Source of the DNA: Butyrivibrio sp.
GTDB taxonomy: Bacteria > Bacillota > Clostridia > Lachnospirales > Lachnospiraceae
Assembly (NCBI RefSeq): GCF_017433805.1
Contig: NZ_JAFRGN010000040.1
Location: 1-64,000, forward strand
Direction of reading: 5' to 3'
Length of the DNA: 64,000 nucleotides
The first letter of the stretch is position 1. Every line of letters begins with the position of its first letter. A program made the translations under genes and the position numbers. The notes beneath the pieces are model-generated. The model saw only the letters and a list, made by a program, of their open reading frames with translations, had not been told where the DNA came from and did no database searches. Shown here piece after piece: positions 33,342-42,968 of the stretch.

Positions 33342-34385
33342 TCAGCCGTGAAATACTTTTATGATTCCAGTACGCCTCCCAAGACTTCTCCATATCTTTT
33401 TCATAAAGAACCAGCCATAGATAAGCCTTCTGCGTATATTCTGGAAAAATGTCCTAACAGTACCAGGTCTTACATTTCTTCTGGCATAGAGCCTTGAGCG
33501 CTTCTTGTATTCTTCAAGTTCCTTCCTGCATTCCTCTGCGGAGAAAAGCTTGCCCTTCTTGTCCTGATAGGTTAAAAAGCTATAAATATTCTGCTCAGAG
33601 GACCAGAAACCATCTGATACATTATGTCTTGCCCAGTATTTGGGAGCAATAGCATATTTGAGCTCTGTGCTGGACATTACAGGCATCAGAGAGAAAGATG
33701 AATTAGACAATATCAGATATCTTGCGTTCTTAATTGTCACATAGTCCTTGCCCATATCAAAGTGGTGGCACTCATACTCAGGCAGTACCTTTTTAGCTGC
33801 TTCCTCATCCTCAGTAATGATCATAAATCTCATATTGGGATTTATCTTTTTCATATTCTTAATAGCATTGAGCCAATAGCGTCTGTCCAGGAATAGCTCA
33901 GGACAGCTTGTGTACTCTCCGCCTCGCATGTTGATTATGCAAAGGTCATCGGCTGTGTACTCATAGGATTCAGCCTCTTCCCTGACGTGAAGCCATTCAC
34001 GGATCTTATCGCGATACTTCTCAAAATATGACTGATCCTGCATATTACCATAAATAATAGTATTATCTTCTACCTCGAATAACTTGGGATCAGCGCCGCT
34101 TATATAACAGCCATGAGTCATATCATGAACTGAATCACCAAGATAAAGCCTGTCATCCTGCTCATGATAAATCTTGAATGACTCCATTTCCTCTCTGGAT
34201 ATCTCTTTACCCATGTCAATATCCATGAAGTACATGCCCTTCTGAGAATGAAAGACATTTCCCACCTGCCCGGGATTAACAAAGCCAAAGTCTACTCCCT
34301 TTTCAAGGGCCAGGCATCTGGTAACTATATAGAAAAACAGCTGATTTCCCAGACCATACCCAGGAATAAACTCAGTTCCAATCAT
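33342..34385 (-). CDS. divergent GT11-like glycosyltransferase
   Basis: A 347-aa protein with a GT11-style plan: GYGLGNQLFFYIVTRCLAL at the start instead of GGLGNQMFQYA, INMRGGEYTSCPEL near 155 instead of HIRRGDY, and LILSNSSFSLMPVMSS near 230 matching the NSSFS motif. The altered donor motif (one Arg and Gly-Glu instead of Arg-Arg-Gly-Asp) suggests a different donor or acceptor. The C-terminal ~60 residues are strongly basic (EEYKKRSRLYARRN..., FFQNIRRRL), probably membrane-apposed. It follows the ABC flippase gene by 39 bp. Confidence 0.72.
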   Translation of the reverse strand: MIGTEFIPGYGLGNQLFFYIVTRCLALEKGVDFGFVNPGQVGNVFHSQKGMYFMDIDMGKEISREEMESFKIYHEQDDRLYLGDSVHDMTHGCYISGADPKLFEVEDNTIIYGNMQDQSYFEKYRDKIREWLHVREEAESYEYTADDLCIINMRGGEYTSCPELFLDRRYWLNAIKNMKKINPNMRFMIITEDEEAAKKVLPEYECHHFDMGKDYVTIKNARYLILSNSSFSLMPVMSSTELKYAIAPKYWARHNVSDGFWSSEQNIYSFLTYQDKKGKLFSAEECRKELEEYKKRSRLYARRNVRPGTVRTFFQNIRRRLIYGWFFMKKIWRSLGRRTGIIKVFHG

Positions 34386-34424
34386 TTTAAATCTCCAAAC
34401 AAAAACAATTATCTACAGATACGA

Positions 34425-36227
34425 TCACATATATATCTCTCTACCCTCAAGAGTAGTCTCATTTATCTGTTCGTCCTTAACCTCATAGATAATGTCGCAG
34501 TTAGCAATTGTATTAAGTCTGTGAGCAATGATGACCATTGTCTTCTTGCCATGGAAGCCATTGATAGCCTCCATAACTGCTGCCTCTGTCTCATTATCAA
34601 GAGCACTTGTAGCCTCGTCGAATACCAGAATCTCTGGGTTATGATAAAGCGCTCTTGCAATTCCGATACGCTGTCGCTGACCTCCAGAAAGTCTTACACC
34701 TCTGTCACCGATTGTAGTATCAAGTCCCTCAGGAAGGCTTCTTACGAAGTCAGCAAGCTGAGCTTCCTCCATAACCTCCCAGATTCTCTTCTCATCAATC
34801 TGGTCAGCGTCTATACCAAAAGCAATATTCTCTCTGATAGTCTCATCCACAAGATAAATAGACTGAGGAATATATCCAATCTGCGCAAGCCAGGAATCAT
34901 AGTTACTAAAAATATTAGCTCCATCGCAGAGTATCTCTCCGCCCTGTACATGTAAAAGTCCAAGAAGAACATCGACGATTGTGGACTTACCTGCACCTGA
35001 TGGTCCCATGATACCAACGGATTTGCCCTTAGGCACTACCATATTGGCCTTGGTGAAGATATTTCTGTCTGCATCTGGATAAGCAAAGGTAATATCCTTA
35101 AGCTCGATCTTATCCTCAAGGTGAAGCTCAGGACCTGCAATTGCAGCTCTCTCTGCTCTCATTGCCTTGTCTGTCTTCATAGACTCAGTGAGATTCTCAT
35201 AGACATAATCAAGAGAATACTGCTCGTAGGCAATCTCAGTAATGTATGTATTGATACGGTTAGCAGATGGCATAATTCTGACTGCTGCAACACCGAATGC
35301 TGTCAGCTGTGGTATCAGAAGGGTCACATCTCCGCCCCTTAAGATATAAACCAGTATGAACATAAGGACTGTTGCCATAAACACAGTCTCGATCATAAGC
35401 CTTGGCACACTGTTAAGAACCGCATAGTCTCTGGCAATATTGGCGCCAACTCTTCCAGATTCATAGTAGTTACGAATATAGAAATCCTGTCTGTTAAGCA
35501 CCTTAACATCCTTGAGACCATAAATAGCCTGAAGTCTCCATCTGGCAATCCTTGACTGTGTTTCCTGATTGCGCCTTCCAATTTCGTTCAGTCTTGGCTT
35601 TAATACCTTGACACTGATAAATGTCATGACAAGAAGCACAAGGATCATCAGAACTGTCATCTGCCAGTTAACGAACAAAAGAACAATTCCAAGGAAAGTT
35701 GATACTACAAGCTCTGTTGAAAGAGAAAGCAGTGCAAGTACAAGTGAGAACACCCTTGGGATATCACTGTCTGTGATTCTGAATACTGTAGGAATATCAG
35801 CTCCGAGATAATCCTCGTAAGGTCTGTTGAGGAACTCTCTCATTACGCGGCTGATCATATCATTTCTAGCTCTTGCTACGAATGTGTTCTGTCTATGGAT
35901 AAGGAACAGAAGATATGCATTCTTGATAACAAAAAGAGCTATCATCAGTACCAGAAGTGAGCATGCTATCTTAGTGTCACTATCAAGCCTAAGAGCACTA
36001 ATTATCTCTTTTACCGGCTCATGCCTGTCTATGAATTCGTGCAGTGATTCTGGAACCAGTATAGTAGATACTACTGGAACCATCATTGAAACACCAAGTG
36101 TCTCAAATACACCACCAATCAGTATAAGGACAGCCAGTAAAACCAGCTGTCCCTTTTGTCTTTTATCAAATATGTATCCTATTTTCCCAAAAAGAGAAAC
36201 CTTTTTGGCATCCTTACTGTTACTCAT
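34425..36227 (-). CDS. PglK-like ABC lipid-oligosaccharide flippase
   Basis: A 600-aa half-transporter: six membrane helices (~20-330) fused to an ATPase domain (~365-590). Walker A GPSGAGKST, Q-loop GYIPQS, signature LSGGQRQRIGIARAL, Walker B ILVFDEATSALD and H-loop IIAHRL are intact. The N-terminal sequence (GGVFETLGVSMMVPVVS) is typical of the PglK/WlaB group that flips undecaprenyl-PP-linked oligosaccharides, as opposed to drug exporters. Its presence with PglF-, PglE-, PglC- and PglA-like genes fits. It is an alternative or additional exporter to Wzx. Confidence 0.88.
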   Translation of the reverse strand: MSNSKDAKKVSLFGKIGYIFDKRQKGQLVLLAVLILIGGVFETLGVSMMVPVVSTILVPESLHEFIDRHEPVKEIISALRLDSDTKIACSLLVLMIALFVIKNAYLLFLIHRQNTFVARARNDMISRVMREFLNRPYEDYLGADIPTVFRITDSDIPRVFSLVLALLSLSTELVVSTFLGIVLLFVNWQMTVLMILVLLVMTFISVKVLKPRLNEIGRRNQETQSRIARWRLQAIYGLKDVKVLNRQDFYIRNYYESGRVGANIARDYAVLNSVPRLMIETVFMATVLMFILVYILRGGDVTLLIPQLTAFGVAAVRIMPSANRINTYITEIAYEQYSLDYVYENLTESMKTDKAMRAERAAIAGPELHLEDKIELKDITFAYPDADRNIFTKANMVVPKGKSVGIMGPSGAGKSTIVDVLLGLLHVQGGEILCDGANIFSNYDSWLAQIGYIPQSIYLVDETIRENIAFGIDADQIDEKRIWEVMEEAQLADFVRSLPEGLDTTIGDRGVRLSGGQRQRIGIARALYHNPEILVFDEATSALDNETEAAVMEAINGFHGKKTMVIIAHRLNTIANCDIIYEVKDEQINETTLEGREIYM

Positions 36228-36248
36228 TACCTAATTCCTATCTGAATA

Positions 36249-37121
36249 TTATATGGCTACCTTCTTCATCCTGGAGGTATAGATGTCGTCCATCTTACGG
36301 TTGTTGATCCACTTGGACGGAGCAATGACCATCTTACTAGGATTGTCGTTGAGCCATGTAGCCCACCAGCTAAATGAACTGTTGGCCATAATATGATGCT
36401 TACATCTGCTCATAAGCGTCATCTCAGCCAGATCAGTATTAGCATCCTCATCCAGGTCAACTACAAAGAAGTTAGGGCCTCTGAAGTGCTGCCTGCACCA
36501 TTCCTTATCATCAGTGAAGATAAAGAATACTGCACTTGGATATTTATTTCTTACTTCGTCAATTGCTGACTTGTAATACTTCTCTGTACAGATATTGTGA
36601 ATATGAATATGCTCAGCATCCACATAGTCTGTTCTCCTGATATGAAGGCTTACAGACTCGCAGCACTCTATCTGCTGCAAAATAGTCCAGCTGACGCTGT
36701 CCTGCATGATATCCTGTGGTCTCTTCTCGAAAGCCTCGCGAAGCTCTCTCTCCACGTCCTCATCAGCAAAGTACTTGTCACTCTGCCAGTAACCAACAAG
36801 ATATGCATCCTCCACCTCAAGAATCCTTGGGTCAAAGATACCCGACTCCTCATCTATTCTGAAGGTCTTCCTGCCAGTAAGCTTTCTCCTGATTCTGCTA
36901 AAGATATCCATCTTGGAATCAGTAATCTTAACTACCTCTTCTCTGGTCGCCTTGTCATACTCAATGCCAAAGCGCTGCAGAACAGGAACTCTGAGCTCAT
37001 CACCAATAAAGCCGTTCACATCATCAATCTTGACCTCACGGCCGAGCTTTTTAAGCTGCCTATAAAGAGCGTACTGGAACATCTGATTGCCCATTCCGCC
37101 CTTAAGCTGAATAATTATCAT
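36249..37121 (-). CDS. GT11 alpha-1,2-fucosyltransferase family protein
   Basis: A 290-aa GT11 enzyme with a canonical start (QLKGGMGNQMFQYALYRQL), VSLHIRRTDYVD near 158 (GDP-fucose motif, with Thr in place of Gly), and MANSSFSWWATWL near 245. Length is normal. Expected to add alpha-1,2-fucose. It is preceded by a 79-bp gap containing a good promoter, the only such gap in this part of the operon, so it can be expressed separately from the genes upstream. Confidence 0.9.
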   Translation of the reverse strand: MIIIQLKGGMGNQMFQYALYRQLKKLGREVKIDDVNGFIGDELRVPVLQRFGIEYDKATREEVVKITDSKMDIFSRIRRKLTGRKTFRIDEESGIFDPRILEVEDAYLVGYWQSDKYFADEDVERELREAFEKRPQDIMQDSVSWTILQQIECCESVSLHIRRTDYVDAEHIHIHNICTEKYYKSAIDEVRNKYPSAVFFIFTDDKEWCRQHFRGPNFFVVDLDEDANTDLAEMTLMSRCKHHIMANSSFSWWATWLNDNPSKMVIAPSKWINNRKMDDIYTSRMKKVAI

Positions 37122-37171
37122 AAACTAGTCACCCTCAAAAGAACTGAAAAAATCATAAACATACTATTCTA

Positions 37172-37200
37172 ATTATACCCCACCCGCGCATTCTGCACAA
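37172..37200 (-). promoter_or_regulatory. internal promoter between asnB-like and GT11 genes
   Basis: On the minus strand TTGTGC (plus 37195-37200) and a perfect TATAAT (plus 37172-37177) are separated by 17 bp, starting right after the asparagine synthase stop codon and ~50 bp before the GT11 start. Confidence 0.5.
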
Positions 37201-39093
37201 TTATAGGATATTTGCTCCCTTATATTCAGTCTCATACCACTGCTGGAACATGAGAATATACCAAATCTGGATTCTGTAGATTCCCTTTTCAGTGAAGTCT
37301 GTCCAGATTTTTCTAACGATCTGTGGATTAAGTATTCCCTGCGCTTTTAGCTTCTCTTCAGACAAAAGACCTTCTGCCCAGCCTCTGAGTTCTGGCTCAA
37401 GAAGCCATTTCTCAATAGGAATAGCAAATCCCTTTTTAGGTCTCTCCATCATTTCCTGTGGCACATATTTGTACAGAACATCTCGAAGAACAAGCTTGCC
37501 TCTTCCATCCTGTCTAAGGTACTCAGTAGGAAGTGTCCATGCAAACTCAACTACATCCTTATCAAGCATAGGCACTCTTGTTTCAAGAGATACTGCCATG
37601 GCAGTCCTGTCAACCTTGACCAGAATATCATCTGGATGGTATACCAGCATATCCATCAGCATACACTCGTGATTTACTTCACTCATGTAGTCATTAGGAA
37701 GCTCTGTATATTTGTAAGGAATATTGCCATTTGTAAGGGCAATCTGTGAAGTTATAGGATCTGTCTCATGCTCCATTCTGTGAAGATCGCATGGTCCCTT
37801 GGCTCCAAGAAGTGTTCCCTTTATCCTGTAGATTTCTTTTTTCGCAAGAGGACTGTGAAGCACAAGTGCACTTACAGGCTTTCTGATCCAGTATGGGAAA
37901 CCGTGCATCTTGCCCCAAATCCTGCTGATAGAATCATAGGATGTATATCCGCAGAACAGCTCATCTCCCGCATCTCCAGAAAGAGATACAGTAACATGCT
38001 GTCTTGTCATCTTACTCACAAGGTAAGTTGGAATCTGTGAAGAATCAGCAAAAGGCTCGCCGAACATTCTGGCCAGCTCTGGGATAACCGCCTTGGCATC
38101 CTTCTCAGTTATGTACTGCTCAGTATGAGTAGTTCCAAGGTGCCTTGCTATCTCTGCTGCAATGTGCGCTTCGTTATAAGCCTCATCCTCCATACCAATG
38201 GTGAAAGTTCTAACCTTACCAGGCGCAAGCTCCTGCATGAGAGATACGATTGTGCTACTATCGATCCCGGCTGACAGGAATGCTCCTACAGGAACATCAG
38301 CAACCATCTGATCCCTGATAGAGTCCTTAAGAAGTCTTTCCAGCTCATCTGCAGCTTCCTGCCTTGAGCCAGTAAAAAGATTGTTTTGGCCTTTTTTTGC
38401 AACTTTCTTCATTGACCAGTAGGTCTCAGCCTTAGCCTCAAGAGTATCAATATTTACAGTGAGTATTGTACCTGCTTCAAGCTTGTTTATTCCCTTGTAG
38501 ATAGAATACGGAGCAGGGATATATCCTTCTGTAAAATATATATCAAGTACATCAGTATTTATCTCATTGTCAAAGCCATCAACTACTCTGAGGCACCCTA
38601 TATCAGATGCGAAGGCAAAAGAGCCAGCTACCTTTCCGTAGTACAAGGGCTTCTCGCCAACACGATCTCTTGCAAGAGTAACAGTATTGGTAGCCTTGTC
38701 ATAAACTGCGATTCCAAACATGCCCTTACTACAGGACAGTGCTTCCTTGATTCCATAGTATTCTATAGCCTCAAGTAAGACCTCAGTATCAGAGGTTCCC
38801 CTGAATTTATCAACCTTGCCCTCGTTTATAAGGCGCTCTTTCAAAACTCTGTTATTGTAGATCTCGCCATTGTACACCATGACAAGTCTGCCACTGTGCG
38901 AAACCATTGGCTGCGCACCATTTGCAGAAAGATCAAGGATAGAAAGTCTCCTGTGACCAAGAGCCACCTTTCCATCATCACTTACGAAAACGCCCTCAGC
39001 ATCAGGTCCTCTGTGGAGCATTCTCTCATTCATCTTATGTATGTTTTCTCTGGCATCCTTCTTGTACTGAAGAAGTCCTGCTATTCCGCACAT
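37201..39093 (-). CDS. AsnB-type glutamine-dependent amidotransferase (first copy)
   Basis: A 630-aa class II amidotransferase/synthetase. MCGIAGLL gives the N-terminal nucleophile Cys2; residues ~1-210 are the glutaminase domain (NGEIYNNR, RGTSDTEV, RDRVGEKPLYYG) and ~240-600 the ATP-pyrophosphatase domain with SAGIDSST and SGDAGDELFCGY. In a capsule locus with UDP-GalNAcA genes, it more likely amidates a uronic acid carboxylate, as WbpS-like proteins are proposed to do, than makes asparagine. This is inference; sequence alone fits both. Confidence 0.88.
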   Translation of the reverse strand: MCGIAGLLQYKKDARENIHKMNERMLHRGPDAEGVFVSDDGKVALGHRRLSILDLSANGAQPMVSHSGRLVMVYNGEIYNNRVLKERLINEGKVDKFRGTSDTEVLLEAIEYYGIKEALSCSKGMFGIAVYDKATNTVTLARDRVGEKPLYYGKVAGSFAFASDIGCLRVVDGFDNEINTDVLDIYFTEGYIPAPYSIYKGINKLEAGTILTVNIDTLEAKAETYWSMKKVAKKGQNNLFTGSRQEAADELERLLKDSIRDQMVADVPVGAFLSAGIDSSTIVSLMQELAPGKVRTFTIGMEDEAYNEAHIAAEIARHLGTTHTEQYITEKDAKAVIPELARMFGEPFADSSQIPTYLVSKMTRQHVTVSLSGDAGDELFCGYTSYDSISRIWGKMHGFPYWIRKPVSALVLHSPLAKKEIYRIKGTLLGAKGPCDLHRMEHETDPITSQIALTNGNIPYKYTELPNDYMSEVNHECMLMDMLVYHPDDILVKVDRTAMAVSLETRVPMLDKDVVEFAWTLPTEYLRQDGRGKLVLRDVLYKYVPQEMMERPKKGFAIPIEKWLLEPELRGWAEGLLSEEKLKAQGILNPQIVRKIWTDFTEKGIYRIQIWYILMFQQWYETEYKGANIL

Positions 39094-39105
39094 ATGTTAT
39101 CCTCT

Positions 39106-40200
39106 TTAATCCAGCAAACCATTGTAGTCGAAAGTTTTAAGATAGTTCTTTTCCTGATCACAATAATCATCCACGTTGTCAGCTGTGATCCTGCCATACT
39201 GAATATACTGATCAGCTGCTGCGCTCTCTCCCTCAGCTATTATTTTCATGACATAGTCATTGATCTCCGGGCTATAGTGAGCTACATCCCTGTAATTATC
39301 AATGTTTGTAGTAATATCCGTAAAAAGAGTGAAGCTATAGCTGTGAATGTTATCACATTCCAGCATCTGATCTATTGCAGCTCTTTTGTAAAAGAGCATC
39401 TGATCAAGAGTTCCCTCACTTCTAAGCCCTCCCCAGTAAGCCATTGAGTATGGCGGGAAGAAATAAAGATAAGTTGTCTCAGGGTGCTGTCTTGCAAGAG
39501 CTACCACGTTCTGCTCCATGTTGCCAGCAAGAATCTCCATATCTTCTGCTGTCGGCTCTAAAACCTCACCCTCCGTAAACTCCTCTATGCCCTGTAAAAC
39601 CACATCTTTACTGAATGTATTCTGATCTCCAGTATAACTGTAATCATCAAAGCTTGTAAATCCGCCTGCTGCGCCTCTTAAGTATCTGATGACCACAGGT
39701 AATGTATAGTTTATTATAACATCTCTGTTGAGAAGATACTTGACGTCGTCAAATGGATTACTGTTAGTAAGCCATACCGGGTATTCACCCATATCTGTTC
39801 TGATCTCATCCTTATCGACTATGAGAAGTGAATAATCAAGGGGTCTTAGCACATTCACAAGGTTATGTCCTGACTTGTAGGCAACCTTCAGGTCATCGTT
39901 AAGCTCCTTGTAGGTTGCACCTGAGTAGGACACCTTGATGGAATTAGTTCCCATCAGCTCATCCCAAACAGAGCTCTTGAAGTTCTCTGCCATTGAGGTT
40001 CCTATGATCATGCTGTCATAGTCAAAGAATCTGGTGATACCGTCGTTCTGTGATCTCTGCTCATAAAGCTCATAGTAAAACTTACTATTGGGCTTTCTGT
40101 AGTGAAAGAAAGGATCAACATAATAGACAGTTCCGGCAAAGCCCAGAAATGCCACTAATATCAGTATTAAGCTGGTGCTAAAAAACTTTTTTCCTGACAT
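39106..40200 (-). CDS. SGNH/AlgJ-like partner of MBOAT acyltransferase
   Basis: A 364-aa protein with one N-terminal membrane anchor (~8-27) and an outer SGNH-hydrolase-like domain: IIGTSMAENF puts the nucleophile Ser at residue 69, and RDVAHYSPEIN near 308-315 supplies the Asp-x-x-His pair. It lies 12 bp downstream of an AlgI-type MBOAT gene. In AlgI/AlgJ/AlgX- and DltB/DltD-like systems the MBOAT passes an acyl group across the membrane and the anchored SGNH protein transfers it. This protein should therefore O-acetylate the polymer outside the cell. Confidence 0.8.
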   Translation of the reverse strand: MSGKKFFSTSLILILVAFLGFAGTVYYVDPFFHYRKPNSKFYYELYEQRSQNDGITRFFDYDSMIIGTSMAENFKSSVWDELMGTNSIKVSYSGATYKELNDDLKVAYKSGHNLVNVLRPLDYSLLIVDKDEIRTDMGEYPVWLTNSNPFDDVKYLLNRDVIINYTLPVVIRYLRGAAGGFTSFDDYSYTGDQNTFSKDVVLQGIEEFTEGEVLEPTAEDMEILAGNMEQNVVALARQHPETTYLYFFPPYSMAYWGGLRSEGTLDQMLFYKRAAIDQMLECDNIHSYSFTLFTDITTNIDNYRDVAHYSPEINDYVMKIIAEGESAAADQYIQYGRITADNVDDYCDQEKNYLKTFDYNGLLD

Positions 40201-40212
40201 ATAATCCTCTGA

Positions 40213-41733
40213 TCAAAAGTTAAAATACAAGAACTGCGATACTTTGCCAAGTGACAAAACGCAGATAACAAACAAAATGCAAGTGCTGACAAGATTCCAG
40301 GCATTCTTTTTCTTGGCACTCTCATAGTTGTTAGGAAAGCATGTAACAAGTAAAAGCGCTGACAACATGATTACTGCTGTACAGAAAACAAGTGTCTGAT
40401 GCTCTGTTGGATTAGCTCCTACAAGCGCAAAAAGATATCTTATCTTAGGAATCCTAAAGAACTCCAAAACCTCGTCGCCAACGAAATAATATGGCACAAA
40501 GAGTCTTGTCACAAGCTCTTTAAACTGCCTGATACTGTCTGCTCTAAATAGCATCCATGTGATATTGATGAACACAAAGGTCACGCACCACTGAACTACC
40601 TTAAGCACAAAGAGCCATACTCTTCCAGTTCTGAGTCTCTCTAAACACTCACAAACCTTAACGTATATTCCATGTGTCAGCTTGTTAAAGCACTGTCCGA
40701 TACCGTGGATAACTCCCCACAAAATAAATGTCCAGTTAGCGCCATGCCACAGTCCGCTTATGAGAAAGACTATCATTACGTTGATATAGGCACGGAGCTT
40801 ACCCTTTCTGTTACCACCAAGAGGAATGTAGATATAGGTCGTAAGGAATCTGGTGAGAGTCATATGCCATCTCTTCCAGAAATCAGCCACTGAAAGAGCC
40901 TTATACGGCGAATTGAAATTCATCGGAATCTTGAAGTTGAACATAGCTCCAAGTCCAGTCGCCATATCACTGTAACCACTAAAGTCAAAGTATATCTGGA
41001 AGGTATATGCCAGCATCACTATCATGATCTCTCTAGGTGCAAGGGCTTTCTCACCCGATGCATAAAGAGCCGCTCTGGCATATCCATAATCAACTGCACT
41101 TCCGAAGGTGTCAGCTATCAGTATCTTTTTGGCAAGACCTCTCGTGAACATGATAAATCCATCTGAAAGATTGTCGAAATTAACCTTCCACTTGGACTTA
41201 TCCCTGAACTGAGGAATGAGCTCTGAGTGAAGGACAATAGGTCCTGCAACAAGCTGTGGAAAAAATGAGACAAAAAGAGCATAGTCAAGGAAAGAATAAT
41301 CCTTGGTCTCGCCCTTGTAAGAATCAACCATAAAGGATATCTGCTGGAAAGTGAAAAAGCTTATTCCAAGAGGAAGTACAATGTTCCTCATAGCGAAATC
41401 AGTCCTGAACACGGCATTAATGTTACTCAAAAAGAAGTCATAGTATTTAAAGTAAAAAATCAGCGCAACATTAAATACTATGCCAGTCCAAAGTAATCTC
41501 TTCCTATTCAGTTTCCCCGTGATGGCCATTCCCTTAGATACCAGAAAGTTAACACAAATACTCACACAGATTATGGCAAGATAAGATACATTGAAATATC
41601 CGTAGAACCAAAGGCTCATTCCCAAGAGGAACGCCTTGGCAAGTTTATCTTTGCCAAAGTGATGAAATGTATAATACAGTATCATGGCAATTGGCAGAAA
41701 GCACAGTATAAAGATATAAGAATTAAACTGCAT
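40213..41733 (-). CDS. MBOAT O-acyltransferase, AlgI family
   Basis: A 506-aa membrane-bound O-acyltransferase with about ten helices. The family motifs are ADFWKRWHMTLTRFL near 225, and GLWHGANWTFILWGVIHG near 330 with the conserved catalytic His. It should accept acetyl (from acetyl-CoA) in the cytoplasm and hand it to the outer SGNH partner encoded next. Its ATG shares one base with the upstream GT4 stop (TAATG), so translation is coupled. Confidence 0.93.
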   Translation of the reverse strand: MQFNSYIFILCFLPIAMILYYTFHHFGKDKLAKAFLLGMSLWFYGYFNVSYLAIICVSICVNFLVSKGMAITGKLNRKRLLWTGIVFNVALIFYFKYYDFFLSNINAVFRTDFAMRNIVLPLGISFFTFQQISFMVDSYKGETKDYSFLDYALFVSFFPQLVAGPIVLHSELIPQFRDKSKWKVNFDNLSDGFIMFTRGLAKKILIADTFGSAVDYGYARAALYASGEKALAPREIMIVMLAYTFQIYFDFSGYSDMATGLGAMFNFKIPMNFNSPYKALSVADFWKRWHMTLTRFLTTYIYIPLGGNRKGKLRAYINVMIVFLISGLWHGANWTFILWGVIHGIGQCFNKLTHGIYVKVCECLERLRTGRVWLFVLKVVQWCVTFVFINITWMLFRADSIRQFKELVTRLFVPYYFVGDEVLEFFRIPKIRYLFALVGANPTEHQTLVFCTAVIMLSALLLVTCFPNNYESAKKKNAWNLVSTCILFVICVLSLGKVSQFLYFNF

Positions 41734-42968
41734 TAAGCCTTTCCCTTTTTCTTCTTATCGAGTATCGATTCAAAATACTCTTCCCACATTTTATTAACAA
41801 CGTCAGGACTGAATTTCTCCTGAACATAAATTGCATTCTGAGATAATTTATCAGCAAGCTCTTTGTTCTTGATAAGACGCAATATTGCCATCTTCATGGC
41901 ATCCTTATCCTTAACAGGAACAAGAAGCCCGTTTACCCCGTCAGTTATGAGATCCTTTGGACCTCCGCAGGGACAATCAGTAGATATACATGGAAGTCCC
42001 AGACTCATAGCTTCTATAAGTGAATTAGGCATTCCTTCCTGACTCGAAGCCAGGACAAACATTGATGCCTTCTCAATATGCTCAGCAACATGGCTTACAT
42101 TTCCTGCAAACTCAATACTGGAGCCGATTCCAAGAGAAACAGCCAGTCTCTGTAATTTGAGCCTGTCAGGGCCATCTCCATATAGTTTTAATTTATAGTC
42201 ACTGTAGCCTTCCTTTACTATCTCTGAGAAAGCCTCCATGACCATGGCCTGATTCTTGTTCTCATCAAGCCTTCCCACCATTACGATGCTATTTTCCCTC
42301 TCTCCACAATATCTTTTTCTGATAAAGGAAGGATTGACGGAATTAGGAAGTATAGTGCATTTTCTCCTGATATAAGCGGGAAAAAACTTCCTGGCATCAG
42401 TTGTCTGCACAACAATACCTGCTGCCTTACCAAAGGTAGCCAGCATTCCTGCTCTAAGTGCTCTGCTGTCGTATTCCATATACGGATCAGCTCTTACTGA
42501 TACAACAACCTTGATATCTTCTCTGGTAGCTGTTGAAAGAGCCATAATATTATTCTTGCCAATAAAGCTCAGAACAATATCGGGCTTAAGTTCTCTCCAG
42601 ATCTTTCTGAGTTTTTCCTTTCGAAGCCCCAGATTGGCTGCCCTGCTCTTTTGTTCTTCCTTTAAAAGAGCTGAGAACACTCTTCTGATGCCGCCCTTTT
42701 CGCCACCGTTTAAGTCAACCCATACAGGGTTTTCCTCAGTGTCACATGCAAGTGTTCCGCCATCTGCTCCAGCTGGAACCACTTTCCAGGCAGCATGTTC
42801 AACCTGGTACTCTTCCTTGGCAAGGTATGTGGTGACAAGCGTCACCTTGTGTCCCTGACTATGGAAGTATTCTGCCAGATTGACCATGACTCTTTCAGCT
42901 CCTCCCTTCTGGAGGGAGCCAATATACATGGCTATATGCATTTTTCTCGTATTGTCATCATGCTTCAT
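41733..42968 (-). CDS. GT4 family glycosyltransferase
   Basis: A 411-aa GT-B enzyme. IGSLQKGGAERVMVNLAEYF is the N-terminal acceptor-side loop, and SQEGMPNSLIEAMSLGLPCISTDCPCGGPKDLI near 325 is the retaining GT4 donor motif (E-x7-E). No membrane segments. The start at 42968 overlaps the preceding AsnB-like stop by 4 bp (ATGA); an earlier in-frame codon would lie wholly inside that gene. It is very similar in motif wording to the GT4 at 44929-46029, suggesting a duplicated pair together with the AsnB-like gene between them. Confidence 0.9.
   Translation of the reverse strand: MKHDDNTRKMHIAMYIGSLQKGGAERVMVNLAEYFHSQGHKVTLVTTYLAKEEYQVEHAAWKVVPAGADGGTLACDTEENPVWVDLNGGEKGGIRRVFSALLKEEQKSRAANLGLRKEKLRKIWRELKPDIVLSFIGKNNIMALSTATREDIKVVVSVRADPYMEYDSRALRAGMLATFGKAAGIVVQTTDARKFFPAYIRRKCTILPNSVNPSFIRKRYCGERENSIVMVGRLDENKNQAMVMEAFSEIVKEGYSDYKLKLYGDGPDRLKLQRLAVSLGIGSSIEFAGNVSHVAEHIEKASMFVLASSQEGMPNSLIEAMSLGLPCISTDCPCGGPKDLITDGVNGLLVPVKDKDAMKMAILRLIKNKELADKLSQNAIYVQEKFSPDVVNKMWEEYFESILDKKKKGKA

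Noticed and set aside
34248..34955. A 235-codon plus-strand frame across the flippase and GT11-like genes
   Set aside because: It spans the junction of two well-supported minus-strand genes and matches no protein family.
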